NCBI GenBank assembly: GCA_016926255.1
Contig: JAFGOY010000011.1
Location: 124,001-188,000 of the forward strand
Direction of reading: 5' to 3'
From: Anaerolineae bacterium
Lineage (GTDB): Bacteria; Chloroflexota; Anaerolineae; Aggregatilineales; UBA3940
DNA length: 64,000 bases
A program made the position numbers and the translations under genes. The notes below the pieces were generated by a model that worked only from the letters and a program-made list of their open reading frames with translations, was not told the origin of the DNA and searched no databases. Positions 16,012 through 26,589 of this stretch are shown here, in pieces. Position 1 is the stretch's first letter. Every line of letters starts with the position of its first letter.

Positions 16012-16545
16012 ATGACTGTTCGTGAAGTAGTACTGGTCGGAAATGATATTTTACGGGAGAAGGCACGCCGCGTGCGTGACTTCGATCAGAATTTGCACGA
16101 GTTGCTCGACGACATGCTGGAAACCATGCATGAGTACGGTGGCGTTGGCCTGGCTGCCCCGCAGGTAGGAGTCAGCGAGCGGGTGATCGTGATCCAGCTG
16201 CCCGACAACGAAGAAGATTACGGGCCAATGGCCGGTCAGTTGTTCGAGGTGGTCAACCCGGAGGTCGTCAAAGAAGCACGCGAGACGGTCGAGGGTGTTG
16301 AGGGCTGCCTTTCGATACCGGGCTATGTCGGCAACGTCGAGCGGAGCACCGCCGTAATCGTCCGCGCACAGGATCGGGATGGCACGGAATACCGGGTGAA
16401 AGCCTACGACTGGCTGGCACGGGTTTTTCTGCATGAGATTGATCACCTGCATGGCATTCTCTATATCGACCGGACTGAACAAATCTGGGAAGTCGGCAAG
16501 GAACCGGAGATCGAAGAAGGGGCGGCGGAAGCCGAGGGAAAGTAG
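16012..16545 (+). CDS. def: Peptide deformylase
   Basis: Removes the formyl group from the initiator methionine of nascent proteins. The 177 residues contain the three metal/active-site motifs: GVGLAAPQVG, EGCLSIPG and HEIDHLHG. The start MTVREVVLVG is the family-typical N-terminus; the frame is open to 15946, but the upstream part covers the promoter. It is commonly linked to fmt, but here stands alone, convergent with glnS, with a shared terminator between. Confidence 0.96.
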   Translation: MTVREVVLVGNDILREKARRVRDFDQNLHELLDDMLETMHEYGGVGLAAPQVGVSERVIVIQLPDNEEDYGPMAGQLFEVVNPEVVKEARETVEGVEGCLSIPGYVGNVERSTAVIVRAQDRDGTEYRVKAYDWLARVFLHEIDHLHGILYIDRTEQIWEVGKEPEIEEGAAEAEGK

Positions 16546-16585
16546 CCCGCCGGGCTTTATCTTTACCGGCGCTGATGTGATACAA

Positions 16586-16619
16586 AAAGAGGGGCAGTTT
16601 TTGTAGACTGCCCCTCTTT
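16586..16619. terminator. Bidirectional terminator between def and glnS
   Basis: AAAGAGGGGCAGT and ACTGCCCCTCTTT form a 13-bp perfect stem with an 8-base loop. A/T-rich ends serve both convergent genes. Confidence 0.8.
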
Positions 16620-16636
16620 CGATTCCGGTCAGGACA

Positions 16637-18346
<1,710 letters not shown>

Positions 18347-18435
18347 CAGTCCTCGCTTTAGAAAGCGCAGTTCGATAGATTTTGACTGCGCAAACCAGGT
18401 TTGTCGTCAAAGCATAATCAATCCCGGTGCGGCGA

Positions 18436-19944
18436 TCAACTTTCCAGCAGTGCGATTGCTGCCTTGATCCGTTTCAGGCAGGCGTCTTTACCCAGAATTT
18501 CGTTCGTTTCAAAGAGCGGCGGTGATACCCGTTGGGCCGTAATCGCCTCTCGTATGGTGCCGAACAACTGCCCGGCCTTCAGGCCCATCTCGTCGGCCAG
18601 GGCACGCATGGCCTGCTCCTGGGACTCGTGAGAGAAGTCGTCTAAGCCCGCGTAGAGGTCGTAGGCGGCCTTGAGCGCCTTGAGCGTGCCATCCTTATCC
18701 ATCTTCTTCTGAATAAGCTGCTGCGGGTCTTCCAGGTGGACGTCATCCCGGAAGAGGAAGCCGATCCACTCGACAACTTCGTTGAGTGTTTTGAGCCGTT
18801 CTTTGATCAATGGTACGGTCTGTCGAAGGACGTCGTCGTCGACTGTCAAACCGGCATCTTCCAGAATGGGCTTGAGGTAGGCGGCCAGTTCGTCGACACT
18901 CAGTTTCTCGCGGATGTAGACGCCGTTCAGCCATTCGAGTTTTTCGTAGGGCAGGCGGCCAGGAGCCGGGTTGATGTCCTCCAACCGGAAGCGTGGCAGG
19001 ACTTCCTCGGTCGAGAAGACTTCGCGGTCGTCGCCGAAGGCCCAGCCGACGTTGGTCAGGAAGTTAACCACCGCTTCGGGCAGGTAGCCTGCTTCTCTGA
19101 ACTCGCGCACCTGCACCAGCACCTGTGTATCGCCCTCAGTGAAGGCCTGATCACGTTTGCTGAGTTTACCTTTGCCGCTGGGACTCAAGATCACGGGCAG
19201 GTGAGCAATGGCGGGCATCTCCCAGCCAAACGCCCGGTAAATCTGCACGTGCAGCGGAGCGGTGGCGATCCACTCGTCGGCGCGCGTGATGTGGCTGATC
19301 GCCATGAAATGATCGTCGATCACGTTCGCCAGGTGATAGGTCGGCAGGCCGTCCGATTTCATCAGTACGAGGTCCTGTAGTTCTGAGTTCTGAAAGGTGA
19401 TCGTTCCCCGGATCAGGTCTTCGACTGGTGTCTCGCCGTCAAGCGGCATTTTGAAGCGCACCACGTGCGGTCCGATATTGGCCCCCAGGCCAAGATCGCG
19501 GCAGTGGTGATCATAACCCGGCTGCTCGCCTTTCTTGCGCTGCTCTTCCCGGACTTCGTTCAGGCGTTCAGCCGAGCAGTTACAGCGATAGGCGTACCCA
19601 TGCTCGATCAGCCAATCAGACCACTCGAGGTACAGATCGGTACGCTCCGACTGGCGATAAGGGCCGTAATCACCTCCAACATCTGGACCTTCCTGCCACC
19701 GGATGCCAAGCCACTGCAGACTCTGCTTGATATCTTCTTCTGCGTCCGGCACATAGCGTTTCTGGTCGGTGTCTTCAATGCGCAGGATGAAAGTGCCATT
19801 ATGCTTTTGTGCAAACAACCAGGTAAAAAGTGCTGTCCGCGCACCGCCGATGTGTAAATAGCCGGTTGGGCTGGGCGCGAAACGAACACGAACCGGGTGT
19901 GCTGATGTCTCGGACAAGTCCGACTCTCCTTTCACTGTGACCAT
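18436..19944 (-). CDS. gltX: Glutamyl-tRNA synthetase
   Basis: Class I synthetase of 502 residues that charges tRNA-Glu. RFAPSPTGYLHIGGARTALF carries the HIGH-type motif and KLSKRDQAF the KMSKS motif. The C-terminal ~170 residues are the alpha-helical anticodon domain of bacterial GluRS. The listed start gives a 17-residue leader before VRVRFAPSP; a start within that leader is possible. The gene is preceded by a terminator of the DUF5680 gene and probably leads an operon with glnS. Confidence 0.95.
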   Translation of the reverse strand: MVTVKGESDLSETSAHPVRVRFAPSPTGYLHIGGARTALFTWLFAQKHNGTFILRIEDTDQKRYVPDAEEDIKQSLQWLGIRWQEGPDVGGDYGPYRQSERTDLYLEWSDWLIEHGYAYRCNCSAERLNEVREEQRKKGEQPGYDHHCRDLGLGANIGPHVVRFKMPLDGETPVEDLIRGTITFQNSELQDLVLMKSDGLPTYHLANVIDDHFMAISHITRADEWIATAPLHVQIYRAFGWEMPAIAHLPVILSPSGKGKLSKRDQAFTEGDTQVLVQVREFREAGYLPEAVVNFLTNVGWAFGDDREVFSTEEVLPRFRLEDINPAPGRLPYEKLEWLNGVYIREKLSVDELAAYLKPILEDAGLTVDDDVLRQTVPLIKERLKTLNEVVEWIGFLFRDDVHLEDPQQLIQKKMDKDGTLKALKAAYDLYAGLDDFSHESQEQAMRALADEMGLKAGQLFGTIREAITAQRVSPPLFETNEILGKDACLKRIKAAIALLES

Positions 19945-19954
19945 TCAGGCCACC

Positions 19955-19978
19955 AAAAAAGCCACAATCCTGTGGCTA
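19955..19978 (-). terminator. Terminator of the DUF5680 gene
   Basis: On the minus strand AGCCACAGGATTGTGGCT is followed by a run of T. It lies between the DUF5680 stop and gltX. Confidence 0.8.
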
Positions 19979-20027
19979 TTTTTCGTCCATTATACCATTC
20001 CTGCGAGGTGTTTCGTCGCGATTCCGG

Positions 20028-20495
20028 TCAGGGTTTGATCAAGCCACCGTGATAAACCAGTTCGTAGACCCTGATACCTTGTTGCGAAATCCATTCTTTG
20101 CCGGTGAAATGGGCAGCGTCGCCCTCATTCGTATCAGTGTAGACAAACCCGTCGAACGCGAATTCGAAGCCGCCCAGAAAGCGGCCTTCTTTGTAGAGCG
20201 CGCTCAAACTGGCTTTGATCACTTTACCGGCGGTCGCCGCTTCGATCAGGTCGGGTTTCAGGATGTAACCGTAATAATTCATCGCCCAGACGGGCTGACC
20301 GTTGTAGTAAACGACTTCCTCTCCGATGAAATCCGTTCCCCCGTAGTAGCTGTCGAGGTAAGCGAAGGGGCCATCTTCAAAGAGCAGGTCGATTGAACCG
20401 GGTCGTGACGAGGGCGCGTGTTTGCCATCGCCAACGTAGGTTGCCGCTTTTGCCCTGACTATGAATTCGTTCAGCCGGTCTAACGAAACGTCCAT
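20028..20495 (-). CDS. DUF5680-family protein
   Basis: A 155-residue soluble protein with the conserved pattern of this uncharacterised family: FIVRAKAATYVGDG, SSRPGSIDLLFEDG, AYLDSYYGGTDFIGEEVVYY and PVWAMNYYGY. Many Tyr, Trp and Gly residues suggest a compact ligand-binding or enzymatic fold, but no function is known. It begins 8 bases after rodA ends and is probably co-transcribed with it. The downstream hairpin closes the unit. Confidence 0.8.
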   Translation of the reverse strand: MDVSLDRLNEFIVRAKAATYVGDGKHAPSSRPGSIDLLFEDGPFAYLDSYYGGTDFIGEEVVYYNGQPVWAMNYYGYILKPDLIEAATAGKVIKASLSALYKEGRFLGGFEFAFDGFVYTDTNEGDAAHFTGKEWISQQGIRVYELVYHGGLIKP

Positions 20496-20503
20496 TGTCT
20501 CTC

Positions 20504-21625
20504 CTACAATTCACGGGGATTGTGCCTCAATACGACACTTTCGACCAGCCCGATCCCGAAAAGCAGGGTAACCAGCGAACTGCCTCCCGAACTGATGAAG
20601 GGCAGAGTCAGCCCGGTAACAGGCATGATCCGGACATTCATGCCGATAGAAACGAGGGTCTGGAAAAAGATCACCGTCGCCACGCCCAGGCAGATCAGCC
20701 TCCCGGAGATGTCGGGGGCCATCCGCGCGGCGCGGAGAATGCGGAACAGCACTACCAGGATCAGCAGCAGCACAATTATTCCGCCGACGAACCCGAACTC
20801 CTCGGCGATCACCGCGAAGATGAAGTCGGTGTGACGCACACGCAAAAAGCGAAGCTGGCTTTGCGATCCTTGCATGTAGCCCTGCCCCATCAGTCCGCCG
20901 CTGCCAATCGCCGTGAGCGCCTGGTCGATGTTGTAAAAGGCGTCCTCGTCGACACTCGGATTCACGAAAACGGCAATACGCGAACGCTGATAGTCTTCCA
21001 TTTGAGACCAAAGTATCGGGGCGACAATCATCCCGACCAGGACGAAGGCCAGGATGTGCTCCCAGCGCATCCCCGCTGACCAGACCATCACAAACCAGAT
21101 CACCAGCACCAGCACCGTAATCCCCAGGTCGGGTTGGATGAAAATGAATATGGCCGGGATCGCGGCGAATGCCAGCGACTTGAGAATGGTTGAGAACTTT
21201 TCGATCTGCTCGACGTTGACCGCCAACTGCTGGGCAAGCACGATGATCAAGAGCATCTTTGCCAGTTCAGAGGGCTGGAAACCGGCAATACCCAAGTTCA
21301 GCCAGCTCTGTGCGCCTGCCTCACCCTCGACTCCCAGCAGGCTGCCGATGCCAAGAATGAAGACGATGACCCCGTATATCCAAAGATAGGTGCTGGTCAG
21401 CAGGCGGTAGTCAATCGCCGCGACGATCATCACCACGCCAATGCCGACAAAGCCAAACAATATCTGGCTGGGGACACGGTCAGCGAGGCTGGCGACATCC
21501 CGCGTGGCGCTGGCGATCATCATCACGCCAAAGGCGATCAGGATGATCACCATAACCAGCAGAATGTAATCGAAATTCCGCAGGTAGCTTGATACGAATT
21601 GTGTGGTACGACTTTGCGTATTCAT
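20504..21625 (-). CDS. rodA: Rod-shape SEDS peptidoglycan polymerase RodA
   Basis: A multipass SEDS-family glycosyltransferase of 373 residues that polymerises lipid II. Typical features are about ten hydrophobic segments, GAQSWLNLGIAGFQPSELAK, the QPDLGI loop, a large extracytoplasmic loop with AIGSGGLMGQGY, and the C-terminal LPFISSGGSSLVT. The family context (RodZ-like gene 2 kb upstream) favours RodA over FtsW. Its usual partner, a class B PBP2, is not in the window. Confidence 0.92.
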   Translation of the reverse strand: MNTQSRTTQFVSSYLRNFDYILLVMVIILIAFGVMMIASATRDVASLADRVPSQILFGFVGIGVVMIVAAIDYRLLTSTYLWIYGVIVFILGIGSLLGVEGEAGAQSWLNLGIAGFQPSELAKMLLIIVLAQQLAVNVEQIEKFSTILKSLAFAAIPAIFIFIQPDLGITVLVLVIWFVMVWSAGMRWEHILAFVLVGMIVAPILWSQMEDYQRSRIAVFVNPSVDEDAFYNIDQALTAIGSGGLMGQGYMQGSQSQLRFLRVRHTDFIFAVIAEEFGFVGGIIVLLLILVVLFRILRAARMAPDISGRLICLGVATVIFFQTLVSIGMNVRIMPVTGLTLPFISSGGSSLVTLLFGIGLVESVVLRHNPREL

Positions 21626-21665
21626 TGTCTGCTGCCATCAACCACAATCTGACGCGAAATACACT

Positions 21666-22259
21666 TCAGCCGGTCCAGCCAAACATCCGGGCACGTTCGA
21701 TATATGAACCGGACTCGATTAAGGATAACCCCAACCCGATGATCGCTGCCATCGGCGCACAGGGGCAGTCGCCGAAAAGCCAGAGGTCGCGTAATTGGCT
21801 GAGAGAGTAAAGGTCAACAGACTGCTGCTGCAAATCGACCGACCGGGGAGCCGCGACTCGAACTGCATCGAGTGCCAGGAAAGCATGCGCCCATCCACAG
21901 CCCCGGTTCGAGTCCATCGCAAAAATGCCAATCGGATACCACTCTGGGGACTCGTATCCGGTTTCCTCGCAAAGCTCACGCCGGGCAGTCTCCAGGATAG
22001 ACTCGCCGGAATATAGCTCGATTCCGGCAGGAAGCTCGACAACCTGGCGGCGAAAGGTGTGCCGGTACTGCCTGACGACCACGACCTGCCGGTCAGGGGT
22101 CAGCGCGAAAACGACAGCATAGGTGGGCAGATCGACGCGGTAGAGATCGTCGATCACCGTCTTCCCGTCTTCGAGGCGGATCGTCTCGGCGACGACTTTG
22201 ATCCAGGGAGAGCCGTCCAGGAGTTCTTCTTCGGCAAGGACTTCCCATCCATCAGTCAT
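21666..22259 (-). CDS. Nudix hydrolase (ADP-ribose pyrophosphatase-like)
   Basis: A 197-residue protein with a beta-rich N-terminus (VYRVDLPTYAVVFAL) typical of ADP-ribose pyrophosphatases, and the Nudix helix TARRELCEETGYE. The spacing from the first glycine (PAGIELYSGES) to the first glutamate is one residue longer than the G-x5-E consensus. The remaining catalytic REL-EE residues are intact. The substrate is probably a nucleoside diphosphate sugar, but this is not certain. Its start overlaps the end of rimO by 8 bases, implying translational coupling. Confidence 0.85.
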   Translation of the reverse strand: MTDGWEVLAEEELLDGSPWIKVVAETIRLEDGKTVIDDLYRVDLPTYAVVFALTPDRQVVVVRQYRHTFRRQVVELPAGIELYSGESILETARRELCEETGYESPEWYPIGIFAMDSNRGCGWAHAFLALDAVRVAAPRSVDLQQQSVDLYSLSQLRDLWLFGDCPCAPMAAIIGLGLSLIESGSYIERARMFGWTG

Positions 22260-23607
22260 GGTTTTTACCCTCCACGTGGGTGGCGATCAGGTCATAGACC
22301 ATTGCCCCGGTGATTCGCACCGGCACCAGCTCGCCGACCGGAAGCTGACCTTCGACAATGACCACGCCGTCGATCTCCGGTGCATCACGGTACGAGCGCC
22401 CCACGCTGATCCCGTCGCCGTAGCCTTCGACGAGGATCGGCAGGGTGCGCCCGATCTGTGCCTGATTGCGCTGGAGCGAGATCGCCTGCTGGATTTCCAT
22501 CAGGGTGTTGTAGCGATCCTCTTTGACTTCGGCGGGAATCTGCCCCGGTAGATCGGCGCTGGGTGTATTTGGCTCGAAGCTGTAAGTGAACACCCCTACC
22601 CTGTCGAACATCATATCCTGGACAAAATCGACCAGCGTATCGAACTCGGCTTCGGTTTCGCCGGGATAGCCAACGATAAAGGTCGTGCGGATGGCGATGT
22701 CGGGCATCGCCTTGCGGAGTTTGCCGACCGTCTCGACCACCCATTCGACGCTGGCCGGACGGCGCATCCGCTTCAGTATGTCGGGGTGCGCATGCTGGAG
22801 AGGAATATCGAGATAGGGGAGGATGCGCTCATGGGCGGCCATCACCTCGATCAGGCGTGGGGTGACGCAGCCGGGATAAGCGTACATCAGCCTGATCCAG
22901 GGCACATCGGGCGCGGCAGCGGCGATCTGCTCAAGTAGATCGGGCAGGCCATCTTTCATCCCCAGGTCGTGGCCGTAATCGGTCGTGTCCTGGGAGATCA
23001 TGACGATCTCTTTGATCCCCAGATCGTTCAACCGGGTGGCCTCCTCGACAATTACTTCCGGTGGGCGGCTCACCTGCGTCCCCTTGATCAGCGGGATCGA
23101 GCAGAAGGCGCAGGGGCGGCGGCAGCCATCGGCGATTTTGAGATAGGCACTTGTTCCCAGAATGGCGGCGCGAAGCACGCCCTGCTCGTCGGAGCCGACC
23201 GTGAGGGCTTCGCCGGGAAGGTGGTAGAGTGGTTCGGGCTGCTTTCGCCCATCGATGCGATTCAGCAGATCGAGGATGTCCATCCAGCGACGGGTGCCGA
23301 TCACTCCGTCGAGGCCAGGAACCTGTTTGGAGAGTTCAGCGCCGATCAACTGGGGATAGCAACCTGCCGCGATCAACAACTGGCCGGAGCGTTTTTCTCC
23401 GGCCAGCTCAGACAGGACTTCGATGCTTTCCTGCCGGGCCGCGTCGATGAAACCGCAGGTATTGACAATCAAAACATCGGCCTCGTTGGGTGTTTCACTG
23501 CCCCGGTAGCCTTCGCGTTCAAGAAGCTGTGCCATGCTGTGCGAATCGACGGTATTCTTGGCGCAGCCCAGGCTTAACAGAAAATACGACCGCGAGTCAT
23601 TGGACAT
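22252..23607 (-). CDS. rimO: Ribosomal protein S12 methylthiotransferase RimO
   Basis: A radical SAM enzyme of 451 residues that methylthiolates Asp88 of ribosomal protein S12. The N-terminal UPF0004 domain carries the auxiliary-cluster cysteines (SLGCAKN, NTCGFI, AAGCYPQ). The radical SAM motif is CRRPCAFCSIP with C-x3-C-x2-C. A C-terminal TRAM domain (from about residue 375) ends the protein. LGCAKN and IPLIKG are typical of RimO rather than MiaB. It lies in a minus-strand run with the Nudix, rodA and rodZ-like genes. Confidence 0.94.
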   Translation of the reverse strand: MSNDSRSYFLLSLGCAKNTVDSHSMAQLLEREGYRGSETPNEADVLIVNTCGFIDAARQESIEVLSELAGEKRSGQLLIAAGCYPQLIGAELSKQVPGLDGVIGTRRWMDILDLLNRIDGRKQPEPLYHLPGEALTVGSDEQGVLRAAILGTSAYLKIADGCRRPCAFCSIPLIKGTQVSRPPEVIVEEATRLNDLGIKEIVMISQDTTDYGHDLGMKDGLPDLLEQIAAAAPDVPWIRLMYAYPGCVTPRLIEVMAAHERILPYLDIPLQHAHPDILKRMRRPASVEWVVETVGKLRKAMPDIAIRTTFIVGYPGETEAEFDTLVDFVQDMMFDRVGVFTYSFEPNTPSADLPGQIPAEVKEDRYNTLMEIQQAISLQRNQAQIGRTLPILVEGYGDGISVGRSYRDAPEIDGVVIVEGQLPVGELVPVRITGAMVYDLIATHVEGKNHD

Positions 23608-23674
23608 TAGAGAGAATCCTGATCAGCTAGTTTCACCGGAAAGATACAAATGGGCGAACGTGGGTAGAGAACTC

Positions 23675-24715
23675 TTACGGCTCCGGCGTGTGGCTGGGCG
23701 TTGGCGTGGGGACGCCGGTGTTGGTCGGCGCAGGCGACGAGGTCGGAGTCGGAGTGACCTGCCCATCGACCAGGAAGAATCGCTCGACCACTTCGCCGTG
23801 CTCACCCAGCGGGCCAATATCCCTGCCGTTATAGTTGACCAGCAGTCCCGCACCGTTGCCGGTTCGAACGTAGACTTCTTCACGGCCTTCGAACTGTAAA
23901 ACCTGTCCTTTGAATGCCTGTCCCTCGAACTGGGTTTCCCCGTCGACGATGATTTCCGTCCATGTACGCTGCTCGACAGTGATCGAGAGGACAATCCGGT
24001 CGAGAATCTGGGGGCCGTCATCCGGCTCCGGTGTCGAGGTCAGGCGAAAGGTGGCGGTTGGCTCGGCAGTCGTCGATGCGGCGTCAACGGCTGCGGGTGG
24101 TGTGGCTTGGCCATTGGAAGGAATATCAGTACTCGATATGGCGCTCAACCGGGTGGTCGCCCACCAGGCAACGGACGCCAGCCCGATCACCAGAACGGCA
24201 ATCGTGAAGATATTCGAACGGAAAATGCGGGCCACGATACTGCGTTTAGGCTCCGTCTTGGCAGGTGGCGGTGGAGTCTGCTGGCGGCGGGTTTGCCCTA
24301 ATCCCAACGGAGCACCCGGTCCGGTGCGTTGACCGGGCGTGACGGTCTTCACCCGGCGGGGCGTTGACGTGTCGACCGGGCGCGTTTCACCGGAAGGCCG
24401 GGTGACGGCTTCTGCGGGTGGCGGCGGGCTGTCAGGCGGCACAGGGGCGGTGAATGCCTTGGTGCCGGTGCCCGTCAGCTCCGAGAACTGTTCGATGATC
24501 GGCTCGACATCCAGTTGAAGAAACTGTGCATAATTACGGAGGAAGCCTTTGGCGTGGGCTGTGGAAGGCAGCAGCCCAAAATCGCCGCTCTCAAGGGCCT
24601 CGATAAACTTGGCCCTGATGCGAGTCCGCGATTCGACTTCCTCAATGGAAAGCGCCTGGGCTTCGCGAGCCTGGCGCAGCATTTCCCCCAGTGAACGAAG
24701 ATCGCCGTTGGTCAC
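23675..24715 (-). CDS. RodZ-like HTH membrane protein
   Basis: A 346-residue cytoskeletal-type protein. Residues ~8-75 are a Cro/CI-like helix-turn-helix (LREARE-type segment, SIEEVESRTRIRAKFIEALE) that in RodZ binds MreB. A Pro/Thr-rich, basic linker follows, then one transmembrane segment near residue 185 (IFTIAVLVIGLASVAWW). The outside DUF4115-like beta domain contains QRTWTEIIVDG and GNGAGLLVNYNG. The protein ends in a Pro/Thr tail. The genomic link to rodA supports a cell-shape role. The gene symbol is withheld because sequence divergence is high. Confidence 0.82.
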   Translation of the reverse strand: MTNGDLRSLGEMLRQAREAQALSIEEVESRTRIRAKFIEALESGDFGLLPSTAHAKGFLRNYAQFLQLDVEPIIEQFSELTGTGTKAFTAPVPPDSPPPPAEAVTRPSGETRPVDTSTPRRVKTVTPGQRTGPGAPLGLGQTRRQQTPPPPAKTEPKRSIVARIFRSNIFTIAVLVIGLASVAWWATTRLSAISSTDIPSNGQATPPAAVDAASTTAEPTATFRLTSTPEPDDGPQILDRIVLSITVEQRTWTEIIVDGETQFEGQAFKGQVLQFEGREEVYVRTGNGAGLLVNYNGRDIGPLGEHGEVVERFFLVDGQVTPTPTSSPAPTNTGVPTPTPSHTPEP

Positions 24716-24726
24716 GTCAGCCTCTC

Positions 24727-24762
24727 ACACAAAAAGCCACCGGCTCGTCAGTTACGCACCGC
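24727..24762 (-). terminator. Terminator of rplI
   Basis: On the minus strand AGCCAGCGG and CCGGTGGCT pair with one mismatch and are followed by TTTTTG. Confidence 0.65.
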
Positions 24763-24827
24763 TGGCTCTGTTCTTCACAAGTCCGGCTTATTAGCGCAGC
24801 TTCGGGTATCTGGCTCTCCCGGCAGCA

Positions 24828-25442
24828 CTATTCAGCAGGCGCTTCTTCCGATGCTTCTTCGATCTCTTCGACTGCTTCAGCTTCCGCTTCAAGCTCGGCT
24901 TCAGCTTCGACTTCGGGCATCTCGATTTCAGCCTCTTCAAGCTCGACGGCTTCTTCGGCTTCTTCTTCAGCCACAGCCTTGACCAGACGCGGGTCTTCGC
25001 CTTCACGGAAAACGACAACCTTCACCGTCGGCACGAGATTGGCTTCCAGGCGTACCGGCACCCGAAACGTTCCCAACTCACGGAGAGGATTGTCTCCTAC
25101 CCGGCGGCGGTCGATCTCAAGGCTGATTTCCTCGTTGAGCTTCTCAGCGATTTCGACCGGCGTTACCGAGCCGTAGAGTTTGCCTGTCTCACCGGCCTTT
25201 ACGCCAAAGTAAAGGGTCAGTTCCTCGATCTTTTCCGCGATTTTCGAATACTCTTTGTCACGGTCAGCCCGGCGGGTATCAGCCGATTCACGCAGGGTCT
25301 CTGATTGGCGCAGCGCACCCGGTGTGACTTTTACCGCCAGGCTGCGCGGAATCAGGAAGTTGCGGGCATAACCCGGCGCGACCTTGACGACTTCTCCAGC
25401 GACTCCAAGTTTATAGACATCTTCAAGCAGGATGATTCTCAT
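24828..25442 (-). CDS. rplI: 50S ribosomal protein L9 with acidic C-terminal extension
   Basis: The first ~150 residues are canonical L9: MRIILLEDVYKLGVAGEVV, PGYARNFLIPRSLA, and the C-terminal domain GKLYGSVTPVEIAE. A further ~45 residues are almost entirely Glu and Ala (EAELEAEAEAVEEIEEASEE), giving 204 residues against the usual ~150. The extension is low-complexity and probably disordered. A GAGG site 10 bases before the ATG and a -35/-10 promoter precede it. It is not next to rpsF, ssb or rpsR, its common partners. Confidence 0.95.
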   Translation of the reverse strand: MRIILLEDVYKLGVAGEVVKVAPGYARNFLIPRSLAVKVTPGALRQSETLRESADTRRADRDKEYSKIAEKIEELTLYFGVKAGETGKLYGSVTPVEIAEKLNEEISLEIDRRRVGDNPLRELGTFRVPVRLEANLVPTVKVVVFREGEDPRLVKAVAEEEAEEAVELEEAEIEMPEVEAEAELEAEAEAVEEIEEASEEAPAE

Positions 25443-25478
25443 TTTTTTATTGCCTCGTTACATCATTTCCAGCGGGTT

Positions 25479-25507
25479 ATCTTACCCTATTCAAGGATTA
25501 ACATCAA
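25479..25507 (-). promoter_or_regulatory. Sigma-70-type promoter for rplI
   Basis: On the minus strand: TTGATG (25502-25507), a 17-base spacer, then TAAGAT (25479-25484), about 37 bases before the rplI ATG. Confidence 0.55.
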
Positions 25508-25677
25508 GGTCTGTGAGGTGGCAGGTGTTCGCCGGAGGGGGAAAAACGGTATTCTACCCGAAGAAATGCCCCAGGGTTCGACCTGCCCCGTGTGAATTCC
25601 CAATAATTGGGGTGCCCACAGGCGAGCCGCTCTGTACAATTCCATCAGGTTATCGTCCCAACAGAAAGTGTACATAT

Positions 25678-26589
25678 ATGGACTACGCCATTGAAACAAA
25701 CCATCTATCGAAAAACTACGGGCAGGTATGCGCCGTCGATTCGGTCGATTTACATGTGCAACCGGGAGAGATATACGGATTTCTCGGATTGAACGGTGCT
25801 GGTAAAACGACCACCATCCGTGCATTGCTGGGCATGATCCGCCCCAGTTCCGGTTCGGTGCAGGTATTGGGGCAGCCCGTTGGCCCTAATGGGCGCGGCC
25901 CGTGGCGTAGGATTGGGCATATGGTCGAATCGCCTGCTGCCTATCCTGAACTGACCGTACTCGAGAATCTGGAGATCGCCCGCCGCTTGCAGGGGGTAAC
26001 CGATAAGAACGCTACTTTGCGGGTTATCGAGCAGCTTGGCATCGCAGCTTATAGAAATCGAAAAGCGGGCACGCTGTCGACAGGCAACTTTCATCGTCTG
26101 GGGTTGGCCCGCGCGCTGCTGCATCAACCCGAATTACTGATCCTCGACGAACCGGCCAGCGGGCTGGACCCCGCAGGGGTAGTCGAAATCCGCGAATTGA
26201 TCACCCGGCTTGCCCGTGAACAGGGCCTGACCGTGTTCATGTCGAGCCACATCCTCACCGAAGTCGATCGCATTGCCACACGCATTGGCGTTATTCACAA
26301 AGGGCGTTTGATCGAGGAATTGGAGGCCGATAAGTTGATCGAAATCCGGGCGCGCCGCCTGGAAATCAAAACCCGTGATCTGGCTGCGGCACAGTGTGTG
26401 CTCAGTGAAGCTGGCTATGCTGTCAGCGCGAATGAAGACAAGCTCTCTACCGGCGATCAGCGTGCCATTGATGCACCGGAGGAAGTCGCAACACTTCTTG
26501 TCAATGCAGGAACACCGCCGACCCGCCTGGCTGTAGAACAGGAAAATCTTGAAGATTATTTCCTGCGCTTAACAGGAGAAACGATATGA
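25678..26589 (+). CDS. ABC transporter ATP-binding protein (ABC-2 exporter type)
   Basis: A 303-residue ATPase. Walker A is GLNGAGKTTT, the Q-loop region is MVESPAAYPELTVLENL, Walker B is LLILDEPASGLDP, and the H-loop is MSSHIL. The signature motif is LSTGN, deviating from LSGGQ as in many drug- and lantibiotic-type exporters. The C-terminal ~80 residues form the accessory region common in BcrA/NatA-like proteins. The ORF is open to 25432, but homology begins at MDYAIETNHLSKNYG. It overlaps the permease start by 4 bases (ATGA), so the pair is one transporter. The substrate is unknown. Confidence 0.92.
   Translation: MDYAIETNHLSKNYGQVCAVDSVDLHVQPGEIYGFLGLNGAGKTTTIRALLGMIRPSSGSVQVLGQPVGPNGRGPWRRIGHMVESPAAYPELTVLENLEIARRLQGVTDKNATLRVIEQLGIAAYRNRKAGTLSTGNFHRLGLARALLHQPELLILDEPASGLDPAGVVEIRELITRLAREQGLTVFMSSHILTEVDRIATRIGVIHKGRLIEELEADKLIEIRARRLEIKTRDLAAAQCVLSEAGYAVSANEDKLSTGDQRAIDAPEEVATLLVNAGTPPTRLAVEQENLEDYFLRLTGETI

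Noticed and set aside
24828..24960. Frameshift or chimaera at the end of rplI
   Set aside because: The acidic Glu/Ala tail continues in frame to a normal stop and terminator; such tails occur in L9 of other bacteria.
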